A DNA stretch of 64,000 nucleotides from the NCBI GenBank assembly GCA_030704615.1, contig CM060731.1:15066001-15130000 (forward strand), read 5' to 3'. Positions 1 through 10,499 of the stretch are shown piece by piece (positions within the stretch are counted from its first letter, which is position 1; every line of letters begins with the position of its first letter). This stretch comes from Takakia lepidozioides. Lineage: Eukaryota > Streptophyta > Takakiopsida > Takakiales > Takakiaceae. The translations under genes were made by a program, and so were the position numbers. The notes under the pieces were generated by a model. It saw only the letters and a list, made by a program, of their open reading frames with translations, ran no database searches and was not told the DNA's origin.

Positions 1-162
1 GTCGTAAGATGATTTCATTGAAGAAAAATTGAGTCACACCGTCACGTCTGTCCATGGATGCCAGAGGCTAAACCTCTACCCACTTGGTTAGATTAATCCT
101 AGCCACAATTATATAACTATGGCCCTTCGACGTGGGATTCAAAGGTCCAACGAGGTCCATAC

Positions 163-675
163 TGTCACGGACATAGCCCAGAGGAACTTACCAGGAGTAA
201 ATACCAGAAGTTACCAAGTTATCATGTTATCAAAAGTTACTATGATTTACCATGATTTATCATGATCTACCATGATTTATCATAAGTTACCATTAATTAC
301 CAAATTATCGGGAGAGTTTATCAAATTACCGAGAGTAACTTGGGAAACTGTTCAGGAAGCTTCCTTTGGAGGAAACTTCTCCATTAAGATATCTCTTATG
401 TTTAAGGAAACTTCTTCATCGAGAAACCTTCATTGGGGAAGCTTCTTAGGGAACTTCCTAGTAGTCAGTATATATAGGAGGCGAGACTGGACACTCTTCA
501 GTCTCGCCAACACAAGTTCAAGCTACTCTTGTTTTCAGTCCCAGTATTCCAGTTCAGTTTCCAATATCTGGCACTCTAGTCCAGTTTCCTACATTCCAGT
601 GTTCAAGTCAAGTTCCAGTATCTTGTACTTTTGTCCATTGTTGTAAAGGTCATCTTGATTCATATTTACTCATTA
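163..675 (+). mobile_element. LTR-like tract (possible 3' or solo LTR)
   Basis: The tract begins with TGTCACGG and holds a TATA-like stretch at about 468-478. Downstream lies a CCAGT-rich region resembling the R-U5 part of a plant LTR. No partner LTR, PBS or target duplication was found, so both ends are approximate. The preceding 160 bp may be the tail of the retroelement. Confidence 0.3.
241..300 (+). repeat. 10-bp tandem repeat
   Basis: Six imperfect tandem copies of a 10-bp unit close to CATGATTTAT, AT-rich, lying inside the LTR-like tract. A related but poorer phase extends about 50 bp to the left. Confidence 0.7.
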
Positions 676-770
676 TGCATTCGGGGGGGTTGCAAATCCA
701 TGAGCATGAGCGGTGAACGCATGAGCATGAGCAGAGTTTCCCGACCCTCCCCCGAACCTATACCGAACCT
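676..770 (+). repeat. ATGAGC-rich repeat, copy 1
   Basis: A G-run followed by TTG, then several ATGAGC units, then a TTTCCCGA..CCGAACC segment. The same order recurs in the same orientation at 2064-2180, so this is a dispersed direct repeat. Its nature is unknown; it may be the end of a mobile element. Confidence 0.55.
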
Positions 771-1414
771 AATCGAAGGTGGATATGAGCAACCAAAACT
801 GCCGACTTAATGCATCTTGATAACAGTCCACGGAAAATAGGAGGTGGAACGCCTATGACCGTGGCCTGCAGGTGAGTTATTGTAGTCACCACCTTCATAA
901 TTGGCAAGTCCGTACGGCGATGTTGGGTGTTATGGTCGCCACCGACTATATCATCCCCAGTCAAAGCTGGACCTAAGCTGGACCTGAACTGTTGTGTTTA
1001 TATCTACATAGTTCAAAGCTACTTGTTCTTGAAGTGTGATTGTCTATGAGGGAAGGAGTGTGAGCTTGGAAAGTAAAATATTTGGGCATTGTTGTTGTCA
1101 TGTCATGGCAACGGTCTTCACATCAATGAGCAGAGTAGTGAACTGATTCATTTGGATATTTGTCCCCGGTAATTTATGGCTTCAGCAAACCAGGCTCAGC
1201 ACTCCAGCAATTCCAAACCAGGGGAATGTGAAGGGTTGGAGGATGGCGAGGATGTGAAGCCAACATCTGACATTTAAGAAGTCTGAACATCCACATTGAA
1301 GTAAAATTATACGCAACATTCAATTACACCCATATCACTATACGATATTTTCCAAATGATTCAGCTCATCAGATAAACCCCTTTGTGTCTGCATTCCAAG
1401 AAAAGCAAATGCAA

Positions 1415-1935
1415 CTACCTAACATTCGGATTATCAGGGTCCTCACCATACTCCGACGTTATGTCCTGCAACACCCCAGAAACTATTGTTGCGGGGGAGG
1501 GACCCGAGAGCAAGTCGAGGCCAAGTCTTAAACTGATCTTTGGGCTAGGAGTCCTCTTCTCACCAACGACCTCGTCAACACACTCTTCCTCGGAGCCTTC
1601 CTCGGTCGTTGGATCCTCGCTTTCCGATCTCTCTACTGCAGAATTCTCAAAATAGTTCCGTACCGTTGCAAATTGTGCAACAGCCCTCACCTGTGCTGGC
1701 CATTGTGTCTACTGAGACATTCTTGTCCACGGTTGTTCAGCCTGAGCATGCGCTTCTGCTGCCGCATAGGGAGACAAGTCGTACCCTTTCTCCGGAGTAG
1801 TTAGAGCAGCAACATGTTAAAGCATTTTCAACCTCTTCTCCCTACCAACGTCCGCCCTCCCGAAATCCGTGGAAGACCCTGGAATCCCCATGATGTCCTC
1901 AGCGGAACGCTTCGCAATCTACAAGGGCGGCTCGT
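1415..1935 (-). pseudogene. Fragmentary coding-like exons, function unknown
   Basis: The minus strand carries coding-like pieces. One at about 1805-1935 encodes a basic stretch containing EDIMGIPGSSTDFG, another lies near 1720-1800, and a 91-codon acidic stretch ending at 1415 is rich in Glu and Ser (about 1600-1640). GTGAGG near 1690 could be a donor, but a stop interrupts the reading before it and I could not build one continuous frame. The acidic tail resembles that of the methyltransferase-like gene downstream, but no family is recognised. Confidence 0.25.
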
Positions 1936-2063
1936 AACTGCAATTACGACATAACATATTAGATCATATTTTGCAAGAATGATGATTTGGGGAAATGGGA
2001 ACATTCATAACATGCTAACAATGAAGACACTTACATAGAAGTTGGACTTACTCACTCTAGCGA

Positions 2064-2180
2064 TTGGGGGGTTGTTTATTCATGAGCGATGAGCAAATGA
2101 GCCATGAGCCATGAGCAAAGTTCCCGAACCTCCTCCATACCAAAATCCGAAGGGACGTTGGAGGCTCGGATCCGGTTCGG
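2064..2180 (+). repeat. ATGAGC-rich repeat, copy 2
   Basis: Diverged direct copy of the 676-770 sequence: G-run, TTG, ATGAGC units, then a TTCCCGA..CC segment. It lies just left of the first palindrome of the methyltransferase-like locus and could mark the end of that unit. Confidence 0.5.
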
Positions 2181-2308
2181 GATGTGTGTGAAGCTGATAT
2201 GGCCACATACTTAATGTCTACGATGCATAAATGCACGGTATAGAAGGTGTACCACCCAATTCCGCGCGTCACATACACTACCAGAGTTAACCGAGGGCGG
2301 AGGAAAAC

Positions 2309-5300
2309 GAGAAGTCGGCAGCGACTTCTCATGCCTGGTGATCAGTAAAGTATGTGCCAGAAGGTGATATGGGGAAATGTAACTTAAAAAGGGCAGGCGG
2401 AAGTCTGTGCCGATTTCTCCCAAAAACAGATCGTGTGCTTCAGTAAATAGGAAAATACAAGTAGGGACCGGGAAGTCTGTGCCGACTTCTGGCCCACAAT
2501 GAAATGACATTAATTCGGAAAAAAACAGGGACTGTGAATATTGCTTAGAATGCAGATGTACTCCAACATTTTCCATGCTTCAAGACAATTAGTCATACTA
2601 CTTTTTTGCTCCATCCATTGCATGGAGCTGCACAGAAAATAAACACGAAACAAATTTTTGAATTTACATAAACGTTTAAGGGTAACAAGGTTAAGGAGTG
2701 CCCTCATTGGTAGCGTCCTCTTATTCCATCTCCACATCGTCCATCACTTTCTCGATGATCTCATCGACATCATCATCGTCCTCTTTTTCTGTCAATGGAT
2801 CAGAGCTCTCACTACCTAGCATAACATTATATTCTACCAGATGTTGAACCTTCCTAAACCTTTTAACCGCTCGTGCCTCACCTGGCCACATTGGCCTCTT
2901 CGACAATTCAGGGGATTCCTGCTGAGCTAGCTTTTCTGCCATATTTGCTGCATAGTCATGAAGACACATAGGTTTGGGTGGGGTGAAGAGAATAACAGCT
3001 GCTTTTCGATGAAGATCTGCTCTCTTCTCGGCAATCTGTGCCTTCCTATTTTCCCTTTCCTGACGTGCAGCCATTAAGGAGGTTGTACGGCGATGAGCTG
3101 GCGTCGCTGGAGCTGGCCTCCTCGTGCAAATTGAGGGAACATCACTGCAGAAGGAAAAAAATACCATGGTCATGAGCCTTGCAAAGGGAACGTGTTGGCC
3201 GGGCCATGGCAAGCAAGACAGCGCAGCAGAATTGAGAAATCTGCGTCGACTATCATATTTTGAAGAAAGAAAACGAGAGGAACGGCAAACTTACTCACTC
3301 CAGTACATGGACATGCACAGGTTGGTCACCAGAATCCCGGAACCACTCATCAGGTGTCAAGTCCATTGGGGCCACGGGGTCAGGTGTAGCAAGCATCTCA
3401 CTTTGCAGGCCCTGCAGTTTCTCTCTTACAAGCTCTGCATCGCCTTCCAAGGCCAGCAAGTGGCGACCACAAACCCGTGCAGCCACCATGGATGTGCCAC
3501 AGTTTGCAATGAGGTCCACAATCTTGCCCCCAATGTCAGTCAACATCTCCATAAAAGTTTGTAGGAACATTGGGTTTTTTTCTCTGGCGCCTCTGATCCA
3601 GGTCCCATCAGCTCTTGTGTACAGCCTGTCTTTGGTGACATAATTGCGCACAATGTCGGTGTCAACCGGATTGAAGTCGGAATCCAGTTTCTTGGCATCC
3701 CGGCCAAGGTCGCAGGCGTATGTGGGGCTCTTCAACAGCAAAAAAGCATAAAACACCCGAGTCTGCACAGGAAACCCAATTGCCTCAGCACATGAACTGT
3801 AAGTCTGGGCCGACTTCATGAAAGCTGGACAAGGACACGGGTGACATGTTGGAAAGCGTTGGTAATAATTTCGTACTTCCTAGGCACTAGCCCTTGTCCG
3901 ATATTGTTACGCAAGAAAACAGGGGGCTAAGTTGGAAGTCTGTGCAGACTTCCCAAACTGTTCTGGGAAGCCTGTGCCGACCTCCAAAACAAAACGTGGA
4001 CTGTGGCGTTGTTCAAACTGCTCAGCATAACTCACTGTTATATGAAAAAACCACTAGTGGACGTGGGAACATGTAGGAGGCACTTATGTCTTCAATGGGA
4101 ACAAGGCTGGGAATTTGGGAAGTCTGTGCAGACTTCCCACATTGACAGGGAATGAAACATGATGAACAACGCAAGGAGGTGGTGTTTTGGGCAACCTGTG
4201 ACTGCTGCTCGTTGCCTGTCAGGAGCGGGAGGGCATTCATGCAGGTCCACTTCCTCTTCACAAAACGAAACGGCGCATTGCTCGCTATCCGTCGAAGGTC
4301 CAGCTCCGTCTTGCCGTCACCTTTGCAGAAAATGAGGAGTCGCCCCACATCATCCGTGATTGCATTTGCCAACGATATGGCAGAGCTGATGTGAGAAAGC
4401 TTCCGAACATTCCAATCTGGCACAACACCCTCTGCTCCACAATTATGCACCATCTGCTCATCTGGGATATCCACAATGACGAGGTCAGCGCCTTTCTTCA
4501 TGGAGGGTTTGGATACCCCCCCACGCACAGGCTCCCTCTTCTTCTTGTGGCGCTCAATGAAGGCATCTACCATTGCCCTCTCCGGTGGCCACCTCTTCAT
4601 GGTGGATTTGGTTGCCAACCGCTGCTCAACAAGTGCGAAGCTGTCACAGTGGATGCATTTCATCTCACAAGTCGGCACAGACTTCTGCAGTGGACGCGCC
4701 TCAAACAAGGATTGCTTTATGGCTAAGGACAATGCCGTTGACTTAGGTACTCTGGTAGCAGCCCCCGGAAAAATCAGACTTCGGCTGGGGCCACGGCGTG
4801 CGTTTGCTAGCGTTGCGATGTACTGCTGCAATCCACGGAGGGGCAGAAGGCGTGGGCAGAGTGAGCGATGAAGCGAAGGAGCAGGTGCGGGAGCAAAGAG
4901 GCGGTTTGGCGGAAGACGAGAAAGTGGCGGCTTGGTGGAAGTCGCTTCGTGGCGACGCTTTTGGAAGACGTTTCGAAGATGCCCCACTAACATCGTAGGC
5001 CCAAACGGTGCCTAATCGACACGTGCGTTGCCTGAAAGGTCGTAGTCATCACCTGAAAAACACACAATTTCCGGCAAATCTGCACAGACTTCCTGGCACT
5101 TCAATCCCCAACGCGTGACCACACGACACGTGCAGTGCCGCAGAACGTCACACGTAGCGCCTAAATGTGGAATTTTGCGGCAAGTCTGTGCAGACTTGCC
5201 GATGATGTCTGCCTGATAATGATGTTTCCGGGAAGTCTGCCCAGACTTCCCGGATTATGTCTGCCTGAAAAAGGGTAATTGTCGGGAAGTCTGTGACGAC

Positions 5301-5729
5301 TTCCGGCTGGTCTATTCCAAAATCTAAGGGCAGCCTAGACGCCTGACATTGCATGTGCGGAGTGCCCGTCAGTTTTGGAAGTCGGCACAGACTTTCCGGT
5401 GACATTGCTCTTAGTCCGCCCAAAGTTGGACTTTCGCGGCTGCCCGGGAGTCGGCACCGACTTGGACGTGATATTCATGCCTGCCCCTAAAAACTGAGTC
5501 CCGGCAGGCCATTAGGCATATTTCGACAGATTCTCGTCAGAAAATGCCGGAAGTCATCACAGACTTGCCGTTTTCGTGCGTCCACGTTACACAAAAACTA
5601 CAATCCAGCAGACCATTTCCGGAAGTCGGCGCAGACTTCCGGCAGGTTCATTTCCGAAGAAGACATCATGAAGTGGGTTGCGCATTTTTTGCGGGCTTGT
5701 GCTCAGAGGCAATTCTGCACCGACTTGCC
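2309..5729. repeat. Dispersed array of 17 palindromes, consensus GGAAGTCTGTGCAGACTTCC
   Basis: Imperfect 20-22 bp palindromes with 8-9 bp arms (GGAAGTCTG/CAGACTTCC) start near 2309, 2399, 2471, 3799, 3934, 3966, 4118, 4667, 5073, 5179, 5231, 5285, 5377, 5446, 5549, 5621 and 5708. Nine crowd the 5' flank of the methyltransferase-like gene at 50-110 bp spacing, four lie in or at the edge of its first intron, one lies inside exon 1 and three lie downstream. Copy 5179 shows matching changes in both arms (GGCAAGTC..GACTTGCC), which argues for selection on or templated maintenance of the inverted symmetry. I see no copies elsewhere in the window. Confidence 0.85.
2721..4993 (-). CDS. Beta-class N4/N6 DNA methyltransferase-like protein, degenerate catalytic motif
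   Basis: Three exons (4196-4993, 3299-3804, 2721-3144) with GT-AG introns of 391 and 154 bp give an intact 575-aa frame from ATG 4993 to the stop at 2721. Residues 1-90 are rich in Arg, Pro and Ser and poor in acid, like an organelle presequence. Residues about 168-180 (ADLVIVDIPDE) sit where amino-methyltransferases carry D/N/S-P-P-Y/F. Residues about 359-388 (KIVDLIANCGTSMVAAR, then GRHLLALEGD) match the AdoMet-binding motif I. Motif IV before motif I is the beta-class order of N4-cytosine enzymes. The C-terminus is basic, then acidic (EDDDDVDE). Because IPDE replaces PPY, catalysis is doubtful; a DNA- or RNA-binding relic or TE cargo are alternatives. The second intron's upstream neighbour, exon 2, begins inside one of the palindromes. 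Confidence 0.7.
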
Positions 5730-5805
5730 GGTTCCATTTCGAACGGCTACGACGGACTTCGTGGGTCCATCTGCAGGATTCGTTGCACTGCCGTGAAGTC
5801 GTTGC

Positions 5806-6500
5806 CACTACAGGAAAAGGGGGCCTTTGCGACGCCCGCGCCACGCGCAGCGTCGGGAAAATGCCCTTTTCGGGCACGCGGGAGGGCGCAAAATCTGTGA
5901 CGCCCGGCCGTCGCCCTGCAGTCGCAAGGGCGTCGCCAAAATGCGACATATAGGGGTCGCGAGCCCCCGCCCCAACTCCCGCGACTATCGGACATCGGTT
6001 TTCAGGCCGTCCGCGCCGATGGCAGGGCCTCTTCGAGCGACGTCTCGTTGTCGCGGCCTCCAGTCGGCGTTGGTGGGGGTGCCGGCGCGGCATCGCATCC
6101 TTTTTTTTTTTTTTTTACCTGCCCGGGAGTCAGCCGGTGGTACACCAAGCAACGCCCGTATGTCGCTGCAAGCGATTATTGGGCATGGCACAAAACAGCA
6201 AGAGTCGGTCTCTGCCACGCCCGGGCGTGGGTTGTTGCGACGCTCAGGTGTCGCTTTTGTTTTAAATTTATAAATAAATAAAAACGTGGCGCAGGGAGGG
6301 TGGCGGTCTCCGCGACGCCAAGTCGTCGCAGCTTGCGACCCCCGGATCAAAAAACACGTCGCGGGGGTGTCGGGTGTTGGCCCCGCAAATGGGGTTTGCG
6401 ACGCCCGACCGCCCGACCGTCGCTGCTTGCGACCCCCGCCCAAAAAACACGTCGCCATTGGCGACGTTCTGCAGTTGCGAGGGCAGCCTGGTGGGGGGGT
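5806..6500. repeat. Left subterminal region of CACTA element
   Basis: About 700 bp of GC-rich sequence with repeated GCGACG, GTCGC and GACCCCCG units in both orientations, plus an 18-base T run near 6100-6117. No coding potential; a typical subterminal transposase-binding zone. Confidence 0.6.
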
Positions 6501-6748
6501 GTTGGGGGTTCACTTTGGGGGTGAATTGGGGGTTTTTTTCCTGGTTTTATATTTGGGGATGGGAGAACTTACAGTTCCATTTCTCTGAGTTAGCAGGTAC
6601 ACAATTGAGCAAGCATGAATCGAGGGTGAGGACAGTGCGACACATGAATAAGATGGAAGATGAAAAGATGGAAATATATTTACAAGAAATGAGCTGAAAA
6701 GCTCACAAGGGTTCAGTAGACTGACCCTGGGACCTACATGGACTAGGA

Positions 6749-8142
6749 CTAGTCATCCTCATCCTCATCCTCAGTGGAGGACTCAGAGCTATCCGATGAG
6801 CTTGATGATTCCGTGCCCTTTACCAGAGCACGTAAATGAGGCGGCGTTCCCCTAAGTCCCACAGAGCTCTCATCCAATCCTTGGGCATGACCCTCGACCT
6901 TATCCATATTAGTGCCCTGTAGTGCACTCATCCCCTCTATGTTGGCCATGTTCTTCATGAGGGATTGCCAACCATGCTCCTTTGCGTAGTTGTACTCTAC
7001 CGGAGATGGCTTCCTCTCAAACGCGCGTTGCTACACATGCCACAAATTAAAGTCAGTTCTTCGCGATGATGGAGCTAAAAAGAAAACATAACAAAATCCA
7101 TAGGGAAGTACGACTTACAAATCGCAAATAAAACCCTTGGATCCGCCGGCGCCCCACTTGTGTGTGGATTCATGCTTGTCAAGGCGGACTGTTGTTGCTT
7201 CGCGTGCCCGGTCAAATTTGGCCTTGTTTGCGGCATCAGTCTCTCCCGCAATGAGTGCATCCCACGATACCTATGCCCCCCCCCCCCCCCCAACAATTAG
7301 TGAATTACACACATACGTTGCATCGAATCCACCTCATTAATGCACATGCGACAAATGGAAGGTGACATGATTCAGGATTTGCCAACCTGTGTAATTCCAT
7401 AAGGTGGTTTGGGTATGGCCTCCTTTTCCATTGCCCTCCAAATGATCTGTCTGGCACGGTACCTCCTGTCCTTCAAGTTTCGCCCCACCATCTCCATCAC
7501 CCTTGTGTCACTCCAATTGCCCGGAAACCGGCGGTCTAACTCACGGGCATACGCCCGCTTCGCACCAAAGTGCTGATCAGCCCACTCGATGTGCAAAGGG
7601 AACCACCTCAATGCGAGTTCGAAGGTTGGCTTCTTCATAGCCTCCCAGAACGCACCGCAGGGGTCACCATGGCGATTCACCTCCACCGGTGGCACCACGA
7701 TCTTTGCCAACTCCACGTCCTGTATCGCCAAGGCCATCCCACCCTCTCCCTTCTTTGTAGCCTCCTTCCCCTGCTCCTTTGTTACCCCACAGCCCTCCCC
7801 CACATGCACACTCACCCCTTCCTCTCCATAGGACTTCTTTCTATTCTTCTTCTTTTCCTTCCCCTTCTCCACGACCATCTCCTTCCTCTTCCCCGCTACT
7901 TCCTCTCTCTCCTTCTCCCTCTCCCCTCTCTCTCTCTCCTCGGCAGCCCCTTCATTGATGGTAAAAGGGATCTCGGGAGATCGAGGCCTCTTCTTCTTAC
8001 CTTTGGGTTTCGGGTCCTTCATGAACACCACGTGCTCTCCCTCATTGGCAACCCCACTGGACTGCACCAATGAGGCCAGCCATGTTGCTGCCTCTTGAAG
8101 ACAAATAACCCCTCCAAATTCAAAAAAAGAAACAAACAACAA
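6749..8142 (-). pseudogene. Transposase_24 (Ptta/En/Spm, TnpA-like) protein
   Basis: Second gene of the CACTA element. Exon 1 (7387-8142) has a charged Lys/Glu-rich N-terminus, then a segment with FGAKRAYARELDRRFPGNW and RYRARQIIWRAMEKE. Exon 2 (7119-7270) reads VSWDALIAGETDAANKAKFD, then RAREATTVRLDKHESTHKWG. This W..L....T..A..K....R..........H..G spacing typifies plant Transposase_24. Exon 3 (6749-7031) ends in a Ser/Glu/Asp-rich tail (SSSSSDSSESSTEDEDEDD). The exon 1/2 junction is in phase; exon 2/3 does not close without a frame change, so the gene is probably damaged or one junction is misplaced. The exon 1 start is uncertain. Confidence 0.6.
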
Positions 8143-8289
8143 AGAAAATCATGCATGCAAAAGAAAGGATAAATCATGGAACAAGGTGCGACAGTTGTAC
8201 CTTTGCAAGCTTGTCCGACTCGCCCCTGGTGTCACCCGATGTGGGAGGAATACACTTTACATACATTGAGAAGATTAAATAAAGTAATC

Positions 8290-8990
8290 TTCATGCGAGG
8301 GGGAATGACGCTTATACCTTGCGTGGTACTTTTTCCCTTGGACATCATCCCGATATCGGTTTTTCTTGCATTTTGGGCACTTGGTGAGAATCATCTCCGT
8401 AGTATAGGGTTTTATCACATGGACATGCATGAAAAATCTTATAGCCCATCCCCACAGAGTCCAAGACTTCGCGCGCCTCTTTCCGGGACCGTGGGCATCT
8501 TGGGTTTCAAGTGTGGAGCAAGGATATAGTCCGCAATAGTTCGCATTATGGCAGACATCCCTACATTACTTATGCCAAATCGAATTTGAAAATTGAGCAA
8601 AAGTAAGATTGTTGAAAGTCGACTCACTTTCGCCCCTTCGTACAAGGGAGTTCTCGCCTCCTTCTCCATGTCATTTGAGGGGGCCATTTCAAGATCATCG
8701 ATTGGCCGGGTTCCCTCTTCATGGGATGCATCAGCGCCCACATGATGCATTAAGAGATCCTCCATGGCTTGCACATCCTCCTAGTTAATTTCATGCTCAT
8801 TGTTGTTGTCACTCCAATGTTCAGACTTCATGCTCACTGTCATCGTCATCATCGTTTGGTACCGTGGGAGCGGCGTCTCGGCTCCCGCCTGATGTACTTG
8901 GGTTGTTTTCGGATGGGGTGCCAAGAGAATGGACCATGAAGGGATAGACAAAGTCTTGATACGAACAAATGAACATAGAGACATATATTA
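8290..8990 (-). pseudogene. Tnp2-type CACTA transposase, N-terminal remnant
   Basis: Minus-strand pieces read EARTPLYEGAKVS, then STILLLLNFQIRFGISNVGM, followed by IKPYTTEMILTKCPKCKKNR and YRDDVQGKKYHAR. These correspond to the leading part of Tnp2: the PLY.G..LS..L.LL.LK segment and the CxxC region. Stops interrupt the stretch near 8780 and 8830. The catalytic part should follow at lower coordinates but is missing; the TnpA-like gene begins there instead. The element thus lost its transposase core and could move only with help in trans. Confidence 0.5.
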
Positions 8991-9305
8991 TAATGTGTCC
9001 TTGCAACTATACACTTCATTATAAGCGAAATGCAAACAACAACCTTCAATGCGTGTGTGCATCAAATATGTCATTCAATAATTACATGTATGTGCGCAAC
9101 ATACATGCATGCAAAGTTTCAAACCCAAACAAAATCATTTGCCCCCCCAATGACGCATTCACCCTATCAACCAATTTTTGTTTATTAATGTGAAAGAAAA
9201 TCCTCTCATGCCATTGCACCCAACAAACGGATGTGGCTCAAGCTTCATTTTTTCCTACATGTGCTTAAAGCCGTCTGCAACACCTGTACAAAGATCCAGC
9301 AGGGA

Positions 9306-9342
9306 AAAAATAAAAAATAAAAATAAAAATAAAAATAAATTG
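9306..9342 (+). repeat. (AAAAT)n microsatellite
   Basis: Short run of AAAAT units inside the CACTA element, in an AT-rich stretch (9.0-10.5 kb) with no supportable coding sequence. Confidence 0.8.
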
Positions 9343-10499
9343 CCTCCCCAACGACGCACTCACTTTTGCACCAATTTTGAATTGAATCGAATTTAAATGA
9401 ATTTAAAATAAATATTTGCATTTAGAAAACATATGATTGCAGTTTTGAGGGGCGTAATGATTTTATTTTTAGCTCTATTTTGTTTTGTGACATCGGGCTT
9501 TGCACCACTACATCCATGCAGAAAATGGGACAAAAACAAAATGAAAAAAAAAAAAGGTGTGTTTCTAGGGTCACTTTTGCAGAATTCTCTATGAAGAGGG
9601 CATGAAAATGAAGATAACTCAACTTTGGAATGCAAATGAGAGAACAAAATCTGGTTATGGGTCCAAATGACTTTTGTTTACTCCCAAATTTTGCACGCAC
9701 ATTGCATATGCTATCATTAAGCATATGGCTTAAAAATGGAATAAAAAAAAAATCATCTGAAGCGAAACACAATTTTCCGTCTCTATGACATGTAGCTACG
9801 TTCAACACTAGAATGACCCATTGAATCAACTTGGTTCAAGCTCATATTTGGTCCACATGTGCATAAGTATATTTAGATCACATATGCAAAGTTTACATTA
9901 ATCGATTAATCGGATGTATACAAAGTACATCATGAGAATATCTACAATGCCCCTCTACGCGATCCCTATCTCAAAGGAACCCTATTTCTATCATACACAT
10001 CCCACTCACGCTGTAATCGGAGGTCCCAATCATCCTGGGAGAACTCATATGATGCAAATCCGGAGTGTACTAAATGCATTCATGGTTAGTAAATATGGAC
10101 CTCAACGGCTCAATGACAGTTCTTAGGATCGCTGCTAGCCCTAATAGACCTACTAACACATGTCATCACAAACATGTGCATCCCCTCACAGTATACTGAC
10201 GTATGACCACAAAAGCTCTCATGCCCATCGCTTCGCTCGTCCCATACTAAAGTAGAAACACCTAAAATGGATCATTTAAGAAATGTGTGCAATTTCAGGT
10301 GTGCAGTGTCGTCGAATATATTTTTCTGATGTGGGCACATAGAAATGAAATTTAATGCAAAATAAATAAATAAATTCCGAATTATTTTTTAATATTGGTG
10401 AATATTCAATGTGAAGTCATGGAATAACCTTGAATGGACCAGGGGGTAGGGGGGTACACTTGAGCAGCAAATACACTTTGTCTGGAGCCTAAGGTGCCC

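Noticed and set aside
2309-5729. Palindromes as intrinsic terminators or miRNA hairpins
   Set aside because: Arms are only 8-9 bp with tiny loops, too short for miRNA precursors, and terminator hairpins are not expected in a nuclear plant gene.
5587-6590. Many overlapping long frames on both strands
   Set aside because: They fall in the GC-rich CACTA left end, where stop codons are rare by composition; Arg/Pro/Gly-rich translations have no domain content.
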